The notes under the pieces are model-generated. The model made no database searches. It was not told the DNA's origin and saw only the letters and a list, made by a program, of their open reading frames with translations. A stretch of 64,000 nucleotides of DNA, taken from the NCBI RefSeq assembly GCF_018873765.1, contig NC_057926.1, forward strand, positions 48,599,043 to 48,663,042, written 5' to 3'. Of the stretch, positions 43,201 to 54,566 are shown piece by piece; position 1 is the stretch's first letter, and every line of letters starts with the position of its first letter. Both the position numbers and the translations under genes were made by a program. This DNA comes from Telopea speciosissima. Taxonomy: Eukaryota; Streptophyta; Magnoliopsida; Proteales; Proteaceae.

Positions 43201-45309
43201 TTATGTTTTCTATTAAAACAATTGATATTAGAGCCACTCCTTCAACACAAATAAACTAATGATGTCGGTGTGTTGTATTGGCATTGAATTTTCAAGTGTA
43301 GCATGTGAACAAATAGTGTTATTATTAAATCATTTAATTAAAGGACCTAAATTTATTTCCATCAGTCAACAACTTTTGGCTAGTTGATTAGGTTCTTATT
43401 AATTTATAATTAGAGCCACCACCTCACATCCTAATCTCACTAAATCAAAGCTCCATCACTAGTTATAATTATCAAAGTAAGAAGCTAAAGTTAGTAGCAC
43501 CATGACGATATACACCTTTGTATATATATCATAATCTACCAAATTCAAAGTTAAGACTCTGGAAAAACCAAATCTTATTAGGGACAAGATTTGATGGATA
43601 TATATAAAGCGTTTAGGTAGAAGTTAAATATGGTCAATATATAGCTTTTTTTTTTTTTTTCCTTCCCTTAAGCATATGAGACAAAATTGATATTTTTTCT
43701 TAAAAGAAGAGATAATCTGAGATCCCTAACTGACATAACTGTTCCCACCTTGATCACATGATTGCCACCCAATCCAGTCCATTAATGAATTAGGGCTCAA
43801 AGTCCAAGATGGATCAAAATGATTGTAACCAATTTTTTATGTTTGCTAACAGTCAGACTATTAAAATTGTTTGGTGGAAGCCTTTGTGTCCATCAAGGAA
43901 GCTAAAAAGCTTTTCTTCCCTGACAGCTCACATGTCTATTAAACCTAAAGTATGGATCCATTTAGATTTGTGAGTTAATCATCCACTTAGATTGTCATAG
44001 TTCTAGTTATCAATCATCATTTTTATCACACATGGGTTATACACAAACCTTGTTGGACCGGTTGGTTGCTTGGCGGTCCAAGTCAATTTGGTTTATTTGA
44101 TTATGTGAAGCATTCATGTATAATTTGGGTGAAAAGTAAGCACATATAACTAAAAACTAGAAGAAAAAAGTTCAAATACAAATTTACATTTCAATATTTT
44201 CGTATTAGTCCTTCGAGCTATAATCGAAACTCTAGTAGAGTTCTGTCTCTAGGTACTTTTCAATCCCAACCATCAAATTTATCAAAAGAACAGTCCATGA
44301 GTACCTGAGTATTATTATTATTAAGCTTTCATTCCTTCAACATTTCATGTATAGTTTATAGAAAGATGAGAATTTGGGTTAATACAGCACATTAAGGTCA
44401 AGGTCAATCTCAAAAGAACTAATCCCTAATTCAGAATCTAGCGGAACCAAAAATAACCCAAGTGGGTCATAATCCTGTTTTATTGGTTTGATTGGGTAGT
44501 TTGGTCCAGACTTGAGAACCACCCTATGTGTTTATACTTTGTACACGGGAAATTTTCTCATCAACTCCATCAAATGAGTTATTTCAAATTGGTATTTATA
44601 CCAATCTGACTGCATTTAATGTAGGTCGTGCACATGGACGGCCATCCACAAAAACTTTTGCCTTTATTCCAAACCTGAGACCCACTAGATTTTTTTTTAA
44701 GTTTATGGTTTGATCTTCTAAACCGGCTGGTCTAAATCCGGCTCGGATTTCTAAGATGCAGTTATCAAATTATTTGATATGAGGAAAGCCGATTAAGTAG
44801 TTCTCTCGGGAAGGGAAAAGGTAAGACAAATCTCTGATCGGCGAGGAATTGAACGGCTACGGAACTGAGCGTCCCATGATGGTGGGGTTTTTGACACTTG
44901 GCGCAATGCCACGTGGCAGGAGGATCACTTGTAGTGGTCCCCAAATTCTTTCCGAAGGGTCTCAAATTGTTCCCTGCCCCCACCACACTTTTCCTTTTGA
45001 TCAATCCATCTTTGGGTACCTTTCCCCTTTAATGAGTTATGCTTCCCAACCAATCAGAAAATTAAAATTAAAAAAAAAAAAAAGAATTCCAAAAATTTAA
45101 TGAATAAATAAAATAATCCATAAAATACTACTGCTTTTATGTGGAATAATTTTGGGCCTTTTGAATGGGTTCTCGTATGTCTCTAGGTCACTATGACTAC
45201 ATAAGTATGTAAGAACTTCTTATGTAGCCCGGTCCATTATAAATGAAGTTAATAATTTTCAACCGTTGGATTAACATCTAAGAGTCCCACTGCCAATACA
45301 AGATGGTGA
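43201..45309. other. Intergenic, no gene seen
   Basis: AT-rich sequence. CCACGTGG at 44910-44917 is a G-box-like palindrome but no gene start is near. Nothing else recognised. Confidence 0.4.
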
Positions 45310-45471
45310 TGGGAACGAAGAAATCTGTGATTGCAAAAGATTCTATTGAAAACGAATTCTAATGAGTCATTGGGTGGGATTGCAGAACGAACCAGGAACC
45401 ATCTCACCCAATGTTTCGTTAGGATTCGTTTTTAATAGAATTTTTTGCAATCAGAGGTTTCGTCATTCCCA
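45310..45471. mobile_element. Foldback MITE of 162 bases
   Basis: Two arms of about 66 bases: TGGGAACGAAGAAATC ... GATTGCAAAAGATTCTATTG and, in reverse complement, the same words from the right (GGGAATGACGAAACC, GATTGCAAAAAATTCTATT). The loop is about 33 bases. Arms match at most positions, so it is relatively young. Confidence 0.75.
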
Positions 45472-45779
45472 TAAATTCTTGACTAATGGCTAGGCATTAT
45501 GGGCGTTATTTGATTCCAATCTAAAGTTTGAAGAAAGCCCATTAGATGTTTTGGGTCGTCATTGTATCAAAATCCAAAAGTTTATATGAATTTTAAGCAA
45601 TGGCTTGTTTGGGGTTCTTGGTTTGAAGAGGATAATCCAATTCTTTAGTGAGTGCTTATAAAATGGTGGCTTTGGCTTACGAAAGGGGCAATAAAGCACT
45701 TTGGAACTCATAATAAAAAATTTTAATTGAGTCTAAAATAGGTGAAGCTTAAAGGGGGTGAAATTATGGTTTTTATTTT

Positions 45780-46562
45780 GAAATAATTAATTAAGTGGAT
45801 CATGGGGCGAAAGGAACATCCCAAAACCTAATTTTTAGGCTATATATCCATGGTGTGTACATATACAAAGAACAGTTTCAGACCTTAGTATCTAATGGTC
45901 ACATGAAACTACAAACAAGGAAAAAGAGAATAATAAAAAAATAAAAGTGAGGTCCTTTGTGCTGACCCTGACCAATGAGTTGTTACCAAATGTTTGAATT
46001 GTGGAAACTGTTTGAAAATTAATAGTTTTGGACTCTAGAGCTTGCACGGGAGCACTGGCCAATGGGAGCACGCGCATCAATTTGGGTGGGATTTCTACCT
46101 TTCCATGGGGCTAGGATAGTACTTTCCATGGGAACAGGGTGGAATTGTGCCTAAGCACAGGAGCCACACTAGCCCACGCAACCAGATAGCGTTCTTTTCT
46201 CCTAATTTATTGTTTTACAAGATTGGAACCACTAAAGAAACAAATGGTGGGTCAGAGGGGTGTAGGTTTGGCCCTGTCTACCCGAGCCCGCCCTGGCTTG
46301 CCTGAACCCGAATAGGGCCTAGGCTAAGATATCTCTGCCCAACATAAGGCGGGCCGGCTGGATTGGGCTTGGGTTAAGCTAAAAGGACTCAGGTTGGACT
46401 AGGATTTTAAATATTCAATCTTAACCTTATGGTAATAAATTTGACATATAACCAATCTAAAAAGTTGTCCATCAATCCACTGATCAGAACAATAAATCCT
46501 CTGTTGTTTGGCCAGTTTGACCTCATATTTTTCCATCCCACGGCCTGTGCTCACCATGCATG

Positions 46563-46601
<39 letters not shown>

Positions 46602-47700
46602 TCTGGCTTAATTTGCCATGGTTTCCAAGAATCGGAATAAGGAAAGTTTGGTTCAGTGGCCCTCTGGCCGTATTTTACAATAGACCAGTTTAGTTGGCTT
46701 CGCTCTACACAAAGGTATAAATTCTATAAGCCCATGAATAGACTCTAGAGTCTATTCATGGGCTTACCCGAACTTTATAAACCTATCCGTTCTTTTCATC
46801 CGAATTTAAACGAACTTTTAGACACCTGTCTGTATTTTTGCCGAATTTTATAAACCTAGATTTTTTTATCTACAAATTATATAAACCTAGATTTCAGTTT
46901 TCATCCAAACTTTACAAACCATAGAAGTATTTTACACCCTATCAGAACTTTCCAAACCCTAACTTTTTTTTAACCACCGACACAACGTGGCTGCTGTTCA
47001 TCGCCAAGTGCATCTGAGATGCTTTGTTGGGGGCGTTAAACCCACCCACGGATGAATGCAGTCGGAACTCGGAAGTGGAGCTCTTAAATAAGTCTTTGAG
47101 AAAGTAAAACACTGATTAGAGACTGGAGAGAGAAAGAGATTAAGAAGAAGCACGATTTAGGAGGATGGGGTGCCGACTGAATGGTATAAGGGGTTAAGGA
47201 AGGTTAGGAAGCCCAGATTTCTTAGAGTGATTGATTGTTCGTTTACCTCTGGCTCTGCTTGGACAGTTGACCACCTCATTCCGTTCTCTGCTGCGATAGT
47301 ACATTTGAAGTCAGTTTGGTAGTTCGGCATTTTAAACGGTGAAAACGGTTCGAGTTCAAGTTGTAAAAGAACAGAAAAAAAAAATGAACAGATGTTATTA
47401 AACATAATTTGTGTTAATAATAATAAAAGCTTCATGCATTAATTCATCGGGTCCATCCAGCAAAGTTAGATTGATTCCAGCCAGACGGAGTCCAACTCTG
47501 AAGAATTCTAGCGGATTCTGAGGTGATTCAAACCAGAATCGAGGAAGACCGACTGATCCCAAGTCCAATTCTGAGTTTGGGCCTGAAATGTTGTTCATGA
47601 TCGCTTTGAATGTGGAGTTGGACTTGAGAGAAATACGTTTAGTGTTTGAAAGGAAATTTTGTAGAAGCCTGAAAAACCGCATTGAAAATACAGTTTTCTA
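45780..47700. repeat. Segmental duplication, copy 1
   Basis: Collinear with 49080-50560. Shared landmarks in order: GTATCTAATGGTCACATGAA, TGACCAATNNNTTGT, AATTTGACATATA, CTAATTTGCCATGG before AAGAATCGGAAT, TTGAAGTCAGTTTGGTAGTT, AATAATAAAAGCTTCATGCA, AGTCCAACTCTGAAGAATTC. Copy 1 additionally contains a GGGCCGGGC-type repeat (46265-46420) and the first CCGAA block. Confidence 0.7.
46760..46970 (+). repeat. CCGAA-word repeat, block 1
   Basis: Words CCCGAACTTTATAAACC, CATCCGAATTTAAACGAAC, GCCGAATTTTATAAACC. Ends in TTTCCAAACCCTAAC. No protein frame persists through it. Confidence 0.65.
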
Positions 47701-48012
47701 AGCGCAAGAGTGTAGACGAATTTTTCATCCGAATTATACGGTTCAGTTTTCCAATCATGATCGAACTTTTCATCCGACTTCTACAAGAAAGACCGTACTT
47801 TTCATATATTTTCCTTGCTTACCCGTATGTTCCATACGAATTTTCATCCGAATTATACGGTTCACTTTTCCAATCTTGGCCGAACTTTTCATCCGACTTC
47901 TACAAGAAAGACCGTACTTTTCACTTATTTTCCTTACTTGGCCATATTTTCCATACGAATTTTTTAAAAGAATGGTTTGCTTTTGCCGAACTTTTCAAAC
48001 CCTAACTTTTTA
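47695..48012 (+). repeat. CCGAA-word repeat, block 2, with 119-base tandem duplication
   Basis: GAATTATACGGTTCA occurs at 47731 and again at 47850, giving a tandem period of 119 bases, each with CGAACTTTTCATCCGAC and AAGACCGTACTTTTCA. Ends TTTTCAAACCCTAAC like block 1. After it, GCGTTAAACC and GATGAATGCA also match the sequence after block 1. Confidence 0.75.
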
Positions 48013-49080
48013 ACTACCCCGACCGTGGGAGCGTTAAACCAATCCAATGATGAATGCAACAGTAGCAACCGCAACCATATCAACAACGTCCGGGATAGTG
48101 GAAGGGGGCGGAGTTGGAGCGTGAGGGGGTGGGTGGGTGGGTGGGTGTTAAAGAGGGATTGTTCTTCCTTACCTCGGGCTCTTCTGCGACGATTGATCAC
48201 CCCCATGCCATTCTTGTTCCTTCAGTTCTTCTCTAGAAGAAGTCATTTCATCTCTGCAAATACATGGAGATTTTGTCCAAGGAGCCTCGCCCAAAGTATA
48301 GAAAGCTTGCACAAATCGCGTTTGGCGAGAGATGTTTCAAGCGGCAAACAAAATTGTTCTCTTTATTCAATTTTTCAGTATCCTATAAACCTAACCCTAA
48401 AAACCCTATAAAAAAAAACAAAAACAAAAAAAAAGAGGTTAAATACACATGCCCCCTAAAAGGGACTCAATATTTCTCGTGCACCCCTATCGTTCTGATA
48501 ATTATACACGCACCTCTTGAAAATTTCACTTACACCCCTTACTGGTCAACCTAAAGTCATTTAAATTCATGCCGATCTTGCTAAAAACCCTTCTACCAAT
48601 ATTTGATCCTTAAAAATAAAACCCTTCTACCGATTTAAAAAAAAAAATTTGTTCTGTGTAATTGATCTGGCTCCTCTCCAAGGAGCTCAGCACCTAGGGA
48701 ATGCCTAAGGACATCTAAGGGTTGGGTTGTGTTGCACATGTTTCGGCGCACGCCTAGAGATGTATGCGGCACAGCTCACCGGTTGGATGCTCCTTGAGCA
48801 TGCTGGTTTTCTGGAGAGGAGCTCAATCCCTGTGTAATATTGTAATATAGTAGTCCTAGTAATAGCTATGTACTTCAAATTTCCTGTCACTAAAGAAAAT
48901 ACAATTATAGACAAGACAAGATATTAATTTTTGAAAAAGTAAATGATTTTTAATAGAAATGTGCCACTGGTTGAGCGTAGAAAATTATGTTCTCATATGT
49001 ATAAAACAAATGTCTCGAGACTCTATCTATGGTCCAATTATGCTCTCTCAATAGTTAGGGTTTTTATTTTGCACTAATTA
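48013..49080. other. Intergenic between duplicated segments
   Basis: GTGGGTGGGTGGGTGGGTG run at 48127-48147. 48664-48831 is an imperfect foldback (GATCTGGCTCCTCTCCAAGG opposite TCTGGAGAGGAGCTCAATC). The open frame across 47977-48411 has no protein-like pattern. Confidence 0.45.
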
Positions 49081-50560
49081 ACCAAGTTTTTTTTTTTTTT
49101 TTTTTTTTGTAAAGAATTAACTAAGTTGATCACGGGCCGAGACGAGTATCTCAACACCTAACTTTTTGTTACAAAGAACAGCTCCAAACCTTGGTATCTA
49201 ATGGTCACATGAATCTACAAACAAGAAAAGAGTTTAAAAAAACAAAACAAAAGGGAAACTAGCCAGGTTTGTAGTGTTGACTCTGACCAATCGATTGTTT
49301 CCACAGATTTGAATTTTGGAAGATTGTTTGAAAATTACAAATTTTTTTTTTATAAAAGTTGGATGTAGTCACCAATTTTTGCCCTATGTTCGAGAGACAA
49401 TCCAATGAATTTGACATATAGTCAATCTAGAAAATTATTCATTTATCCAATGATTAGAACGATAAATTCATTTTTTTATAAATAGAATGTGGTTTTCATG
49501 CACATTATATAAGGGGGTGGAGAATAGAGCAGGTCATGATTGTGAAGATCATTATCTGCTTTATTTCTTTGCCCGGTCCACTTCCCCAAGTTTCGCTAAT
49601 AGGGGACAGAAATGACTACCCTACCTCTTGCCCGAACACATTGCCTGGGTGGGGTCTACCACTTACCCGGGCAGAAAATGGAGCAAATAATCTCTCTCTC
49701 TCTCTCTCTCTGGCCTAATTTGCCATGGATTCAAGAATCGGAATTGGCTAATCTCGATTCCGGCTCGTCCGATTATTATACGGAATAACCCTAGATGCCA
49801 TGAAATTATCAATTCCAAAGTCGATCCAGACCAATAGAATCATCGCTACCGATGTAGATCTCGATTCCAAGTTTTGAATACATGTACTTGGTTCAATATT
49901 TCAATACGAAGGAGTGTTGGACTTTGACTGAGCATACACTGGGATACTGAATTGAGTTTTTTTTTTTTTTTTTTTTTGATGAAATTCTGAAGTTGAGTTG
50001 ATAATAAGTGTGAATGGAACCTGAAGTTGAGTTGATAATAAGTGGAGATGAAGCCTGGCCCAAATAATACATATCTATTGTGGACTTTACCCAAAAACAA
50101 ACCTGTACACTGTATTAAAATGTACAGATTTCATAGCTGAACCAGTTTTTTTGGAGTACATTATTTGAAGTCAGTTTGGTAGTTGGCATTTTAAACGGCC
50201 AAAAAGGGTAAGGGTTCTGGTTCAAGTTGTTCAGTTCATTTTAAAAGAACAGAAAATAGGAACTGATGTTATTAAACATATTTTTGTATTAATAATAAAA
50301 GCTTCATGCATTCAAGATGATTATCGAGATTGGAATTGAGCATAATTCTTCAGCGAAAGTTGGATCGATTCCAGCCGGAGTCCAACTCTGAAGAATTCTA
50401 CCAGAATCGATGAAGACCTATTGATCCCAAATCCAAGTCTCGAATTAAAATCTTACGATCGATCGATCCCAAAAACCGTAACTTCTTGAGTGTTTTGGGC
50501 CTGAAATGTTGTTCGAGATCGTCGAATTTGAGAGGAGCATGAGCCTGAAGAGAACACCAC
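49080..50560. repeat. Segmental duplication, copy 2
   Basis: Collinear copy of 45780-47700, offset about 3.0-3.3 kb. It carries an AATGACC-family element (49565-49685), a CT tract (49691-49711) and the block GATTCCAAGTTTTGAATAC with TGTACTTGGTTCAAT at 49862-49900, which recurs at 51549 and 53260. Confidence 0.7.
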
Positions 50561-50614
50561 CACCCCCCCCCCCCCCAAATCTTTGAAATACTGTTTCATG
50601 AACTTTTTTTAATC

Positions 50615-50835
50615 ATATACTGTATGACCGAATTTTTTCGAATCCCAGCCGAACTTTTCATACGAACTTTACGCTTGAACTCTCACTTTTATAGCCGACC
50701 TCGTCATCCGAATTTTACAAATAAAAACGTACATTTCACATGTACTTGTCCCTTATCCGTATTTTTATACGCCTTTTTTAAAAAAACTGTTTATCTTTGC
50801 CGAACTTTACCAACCTTGACCGTACTTTTACCCAC
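50615..50835 (+). repeat. CCGAA-word repeat, block 3
   Basis: Words GCCGAACTTTTCATACGAAC, GCCGACCTCGTCATCCGAAT, AACGTACATTTCACATG, GCCGAACTTTACC, GACCGTACTTTT. Confidence 0.65.
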
Positions 50836-51469
50836 AGGTATTTCACTTGAAAACCGATTGCAAGAGAGAACGGTCAAGAAGAGTAGTACATCAGATTTTT
50901 CTGTTTTTTGCTGCAATTTTACTCGGTAGAAGACCAGAGAAATCGTTGGAACTTAGGTCCAGAAAATATGAATCTCGGCGACATCTCGCACCTTTAAATA
51001 TCGCAAAGATGAAATGCAGATGGGAATCCCACCGACAATGGAGTTATTTGCGAAATTGAAGACTGTGAGCGAATCAACTGAAGCAGAGAAGCAAGGAAGG
51101 GTTTCTGAAAATTGGGCGAAAAGTTCCCAACTCACGAACGAAGGAACTAAGCCTCCTAACTCATCGTTTTTTCTCTTAGAACAAGCACATCCAGAAGCTG
51201 AAGCTTTATTAGCTCATCTAGGATAACAACTTGAAGCCGATTATGGGTTTCCATAGCTTTTAAACTCCCAAAGCACAAAGCTCTGTTCTATGATCAACTC
51301 ATCTTTCAAACCAGGCGTCACCTTCTTTAGAACCCAATTGTCGAATTCTGAGGAAATGATGATTGCAGGTCAACCGAGAGGTAAAGAAGATGAAATCATC
51401 GAACTCTTTAAGAAAGGAAGATAGAGAGTTAAAGACACAGAGATATAAAGAAATAGAGGAAAGGTGTCT

Positions 51470-52045
51470 GCAGATGCCATTAAATCATCGATTCCAAAGC
51501 CAATCCAGACCAATAGAATCACCGCCACCGATCTCGATCTGGATCCGGATTCCAAGTTTTGAATAGCATGTACTTGGTTCAATTTTTCAAGATCGGAACT
51601 GACCATGATTCTTGATGCATCATCGGGTTCATCCAGCGTAGGTAGATCGATTCCAGCCGGAGTTTAACTCTAAAGAAATCTAGCAGAATCTGAGAATCAT
51701 TCCAATGTTTGTTGGCGAAGAGAAGCCCTCCCTACCCACAAGCCACAACCGCGTTGAAAATAGAGTTTTATGGCCGAACTGTAGTTTCAGAATTTTTAAA
51801 CCACAGTCGAATTTTTCATCCGAACTTTACGGATTAACTTTCAAATCTTAGCCGAACTTTATATCCGAATTTTACAAAAAGATCGTACTTTCCACTTGTG
51901 ATTTCATGGTTTAGCCAACTTTTACAAATCTTTCCGTATTTTTAGACGAACTTTTAAACGACTTTTTAGGTTTGGCGAACTTTTTCCTGAACTTCTGATC
52001 TGGTTACACTTTACACCCTATCTGAACTGTCCAAACCCTAAATTT
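51470..52045 (+). repeat. Third copy of the unit with CCGAA-word block 4
   Basis: 51472-51720 repeats the CATCGATTCCAAAG ... GATTCCAAGTTTTGAATA ... CCAGCCGGAGTTTAACTCT series. 51770-52045 is the CCGAA block: GCCGAACTGTAG, CGAATTTTTCATCCGAAC, GCCGAACTTTATATCCGAAT, ending GTCCAAACCCTAAA. Confidence 0.65.
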
Positions 52046-53130
52046 TTTGTTTCTTTTTGGGATAGGAAAAAGGTCATTTGATCACTTTGTCAAATTTCAG
52101 TCTAATCCGAATTTGTCAAATGGTAAAACAATATAATGAAAATATAACTACGCCCATGCTTGTGTGATTATTCCTTTCAAGGATGACCTTATAGGTCGGT
52201 GAGGACAATGGGGTTGTAACAATGGATTGTAGTAAGTTAATGCAACTCACATATCCCGTACCCTCTTTTTTAAAAACCTATGCACACAATGTGTTGCAAT
52301 CTCGAGGGATTGCTGCTCCCTCGTACAATTTTGTGGGAGTAATGGCCTAAGTGTGGGATAGGACCCATCTTGTTCATAGGTTTTGGCTCTGTGAAGGATT
52401 GTAGCAAGTCCATACAGCTAGTGGGGGAGGGGGGTCGTGCCATGTTTGTGGGAGTAGCCCCTCCCCTCCCCTCGCTCATCTTTTTGAAAATATTACGATG
52501 TGTAAAATGAATTTTGGTCTAAGTTTTGACATTTGACAAATCCATATCATTTCCTTATACTTCATCATCTCATATGTAGAAATGATTTGGATTGTCCCCA
52601 CTCACTTATAACATGAGATGGGTTAGGTTCAAAATTCCCAAAAAGCAATGATTTCTCCAAGTTATTATTAACTTAAATTGTTGTGTTTATTTAAAATTAA
52701 AAGGGATGAGAAAAGAATGGGAGATCTATGCAACTCCTAAAGAATGAGAAATTTGAGATAAAGAATTGGGTAAACAAAAAAAACCACATTTGATTATGCG
52801 AACACACTAGTTATGCCATGTTGAAAGATAATGCAGCAACTTATAGAATATCCGAGGCTCTGCTTGTTTGTGAGGAAATTAAAGGTCAAGGAAGGGAAAC
52901 TGTCAAACCTAAAAAGAAACTTGTGCAACCATTACGGCATTACCCAACATGATTATATTATATTACTAACTCCAAATCATTTTATATTTGATTATAAAAA
53001 AATCATTTTGCTTTGCATCTAAATCCTTTGGATTTGAAAAATAAAATAAAAATTATATTTAAAAAACATAATATACTAAATATAGTAAAAAACATAACTA
53101 GTGTATGGAATAATTTTGCCACAACTTCAA
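52046..53130. other. Intergenic, no gene seen
   Basis: AT-rich. 52290-52460 has some GC-rich repeat-like sequence but no clear structure. Nothing else recognised. Confidence 0.4.
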
Positions 53131-53790
53131 GAATCAAAATTAGCCGTTCTCGATTCCAGCTCGTCCGATTATTGTACAAAAAACCCCTAAATTCCATGAA
53201 ATTATTGATTCCAAAACCAATTTAGATCGATAAAATCACCGCTACGTAACTCTCTGGATCCCGATTCCAAGTTTTGAATGCATATTACTTGGTTCAATAT
53301 TTCAATACGATGGAGTGCTGGAGTTGAGTTGAGTTGGTTCAATATGGGCACGTAGTCCTGCACCGAAATAAGGATAGTTCGGTTGTCTTGTTTTTGTTTT
53401 GTTTTTTTTTTTGTGGGTAGCAGAAAAGTTCGGTTCGGTAGTCCATTGGCCATAATAGAGGTTTTGATTTGTTGTAAAAACCCAACATATTTGTTTGTAA
53501 CGTCCGAGACGAAATTTTGTAGAAGCCTCAACAGGCGTTGAAATTTGAAATCCTAGCCGAACTGTACGGGTTAAGTTTTCAAAACATAACCGAACTTTTC
53601 GACCGAATTTTATACTACTAATATATTCTTTAATCCGAATTTTATAAGTCGTACCCGTACTTTTAATTCGCTTTCTATGCTTATGGCCGAACCTTTATCC
53701 GATTTTTATAACGGATACCCGTACTTTTTATTTCGAATTGTAGACGACTATCCGTACTGTTCATACGAATTTTAGAGACCTGGATGCATT
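53131..53790 (+). repeat. Fourth unit copy with CCGAA-word block 5, abutting OTP51
   Basis: 53131-53320 repeats CTCGATTCCAGCTCGTCCG and CGATTCCAAGTTTTGAATG. 53555-53790 is the block: CTAGCCGAACTGTACGG, AACCGAACTTTTCGACCGAA, ACCCGTACTTTT (three times), ATCCGTACTGTTCATACGAA. It ends about 57 bases before the OTP51 start codon, so OTP51's promoter and 5' UTR overlap it. Confidence 0.65.
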
Positions 53791-53846
53791 TTATCTGAAA
53801 CAGGAAAGTGGAAAAGAGCTTCTGCAAACCGAAGACGAAACGAGAT

Positions 53847-54533
53847 ATGCTTCTACAGAGTGCAGCTCAAGACCTATCTTCCTCTGCTTTCACCATTGCC
53901 ACTGCTTCCACCTTCTTCTCTTTTAACGCTAAACAAAACCTCATTCTCACTGCTCCCATGCGCACTGCCTTCTCCTCTTCCATTAGGGCTTTTCGCTTTG
54001 TCGCCTTCTCTCCTTCTCTCCGAAACCTTTTCTCCGATTCCTCGCCCCAAACTATTTTACCCTTCAATCGAAACCGTAACCGTCGATTATCTCTCTTTCA
54101 GCCGTCTTCGGCGGCTTCTGCTTCGACTGCATCGCTTCAGCAGTTGTTGAGTGAAGATGAGAGGGTTAGAGTTGAGGAGAGTTGGGATTTGGTTACTGAG
54201 AGTGAAAAAGAGGTTTTTGATTTTGATGCTGCGTCGGCCGCCAACGATTTCAAGCATTTGGAGTCCCCTTCGTTTGAAGTGAAGGAACTGGAAGAGCTTC
54301 CGGAGCAGTGGAGGAGATCGAGGTTGGCGTGGCTGTGTAAGGAATTGCCGTCGCATAAGCCAGCGACCCTTATTCGGATACTTAATGCGCAGCGGAAGTG
54401 GATGACTCAGGAAGATGCTACTTATGTTACTGTTCATTGTATGAGGATTCGTGAGAATGAGGCCAGCTTCAGGGTAAGTGGGTGTGTGTTTTACTTGAAA
54501 AAATGTTGCTTTGGTGAGCTTGATTTTTGCGCC

Positions 54534-54566
<33 letters not shown>

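Noticed and set aside
46955-46965. Telomere-like AAACCCTAA words at several block ends
   Set aside because: Single copies only, no tandem telomere array; more likely chance or a telo-box-like promoter word.
47977-48411. Open frame of 144 codons
   Set aside because: Crosses CCGAA-block flank and a GGGT run; composition is not protein-like.
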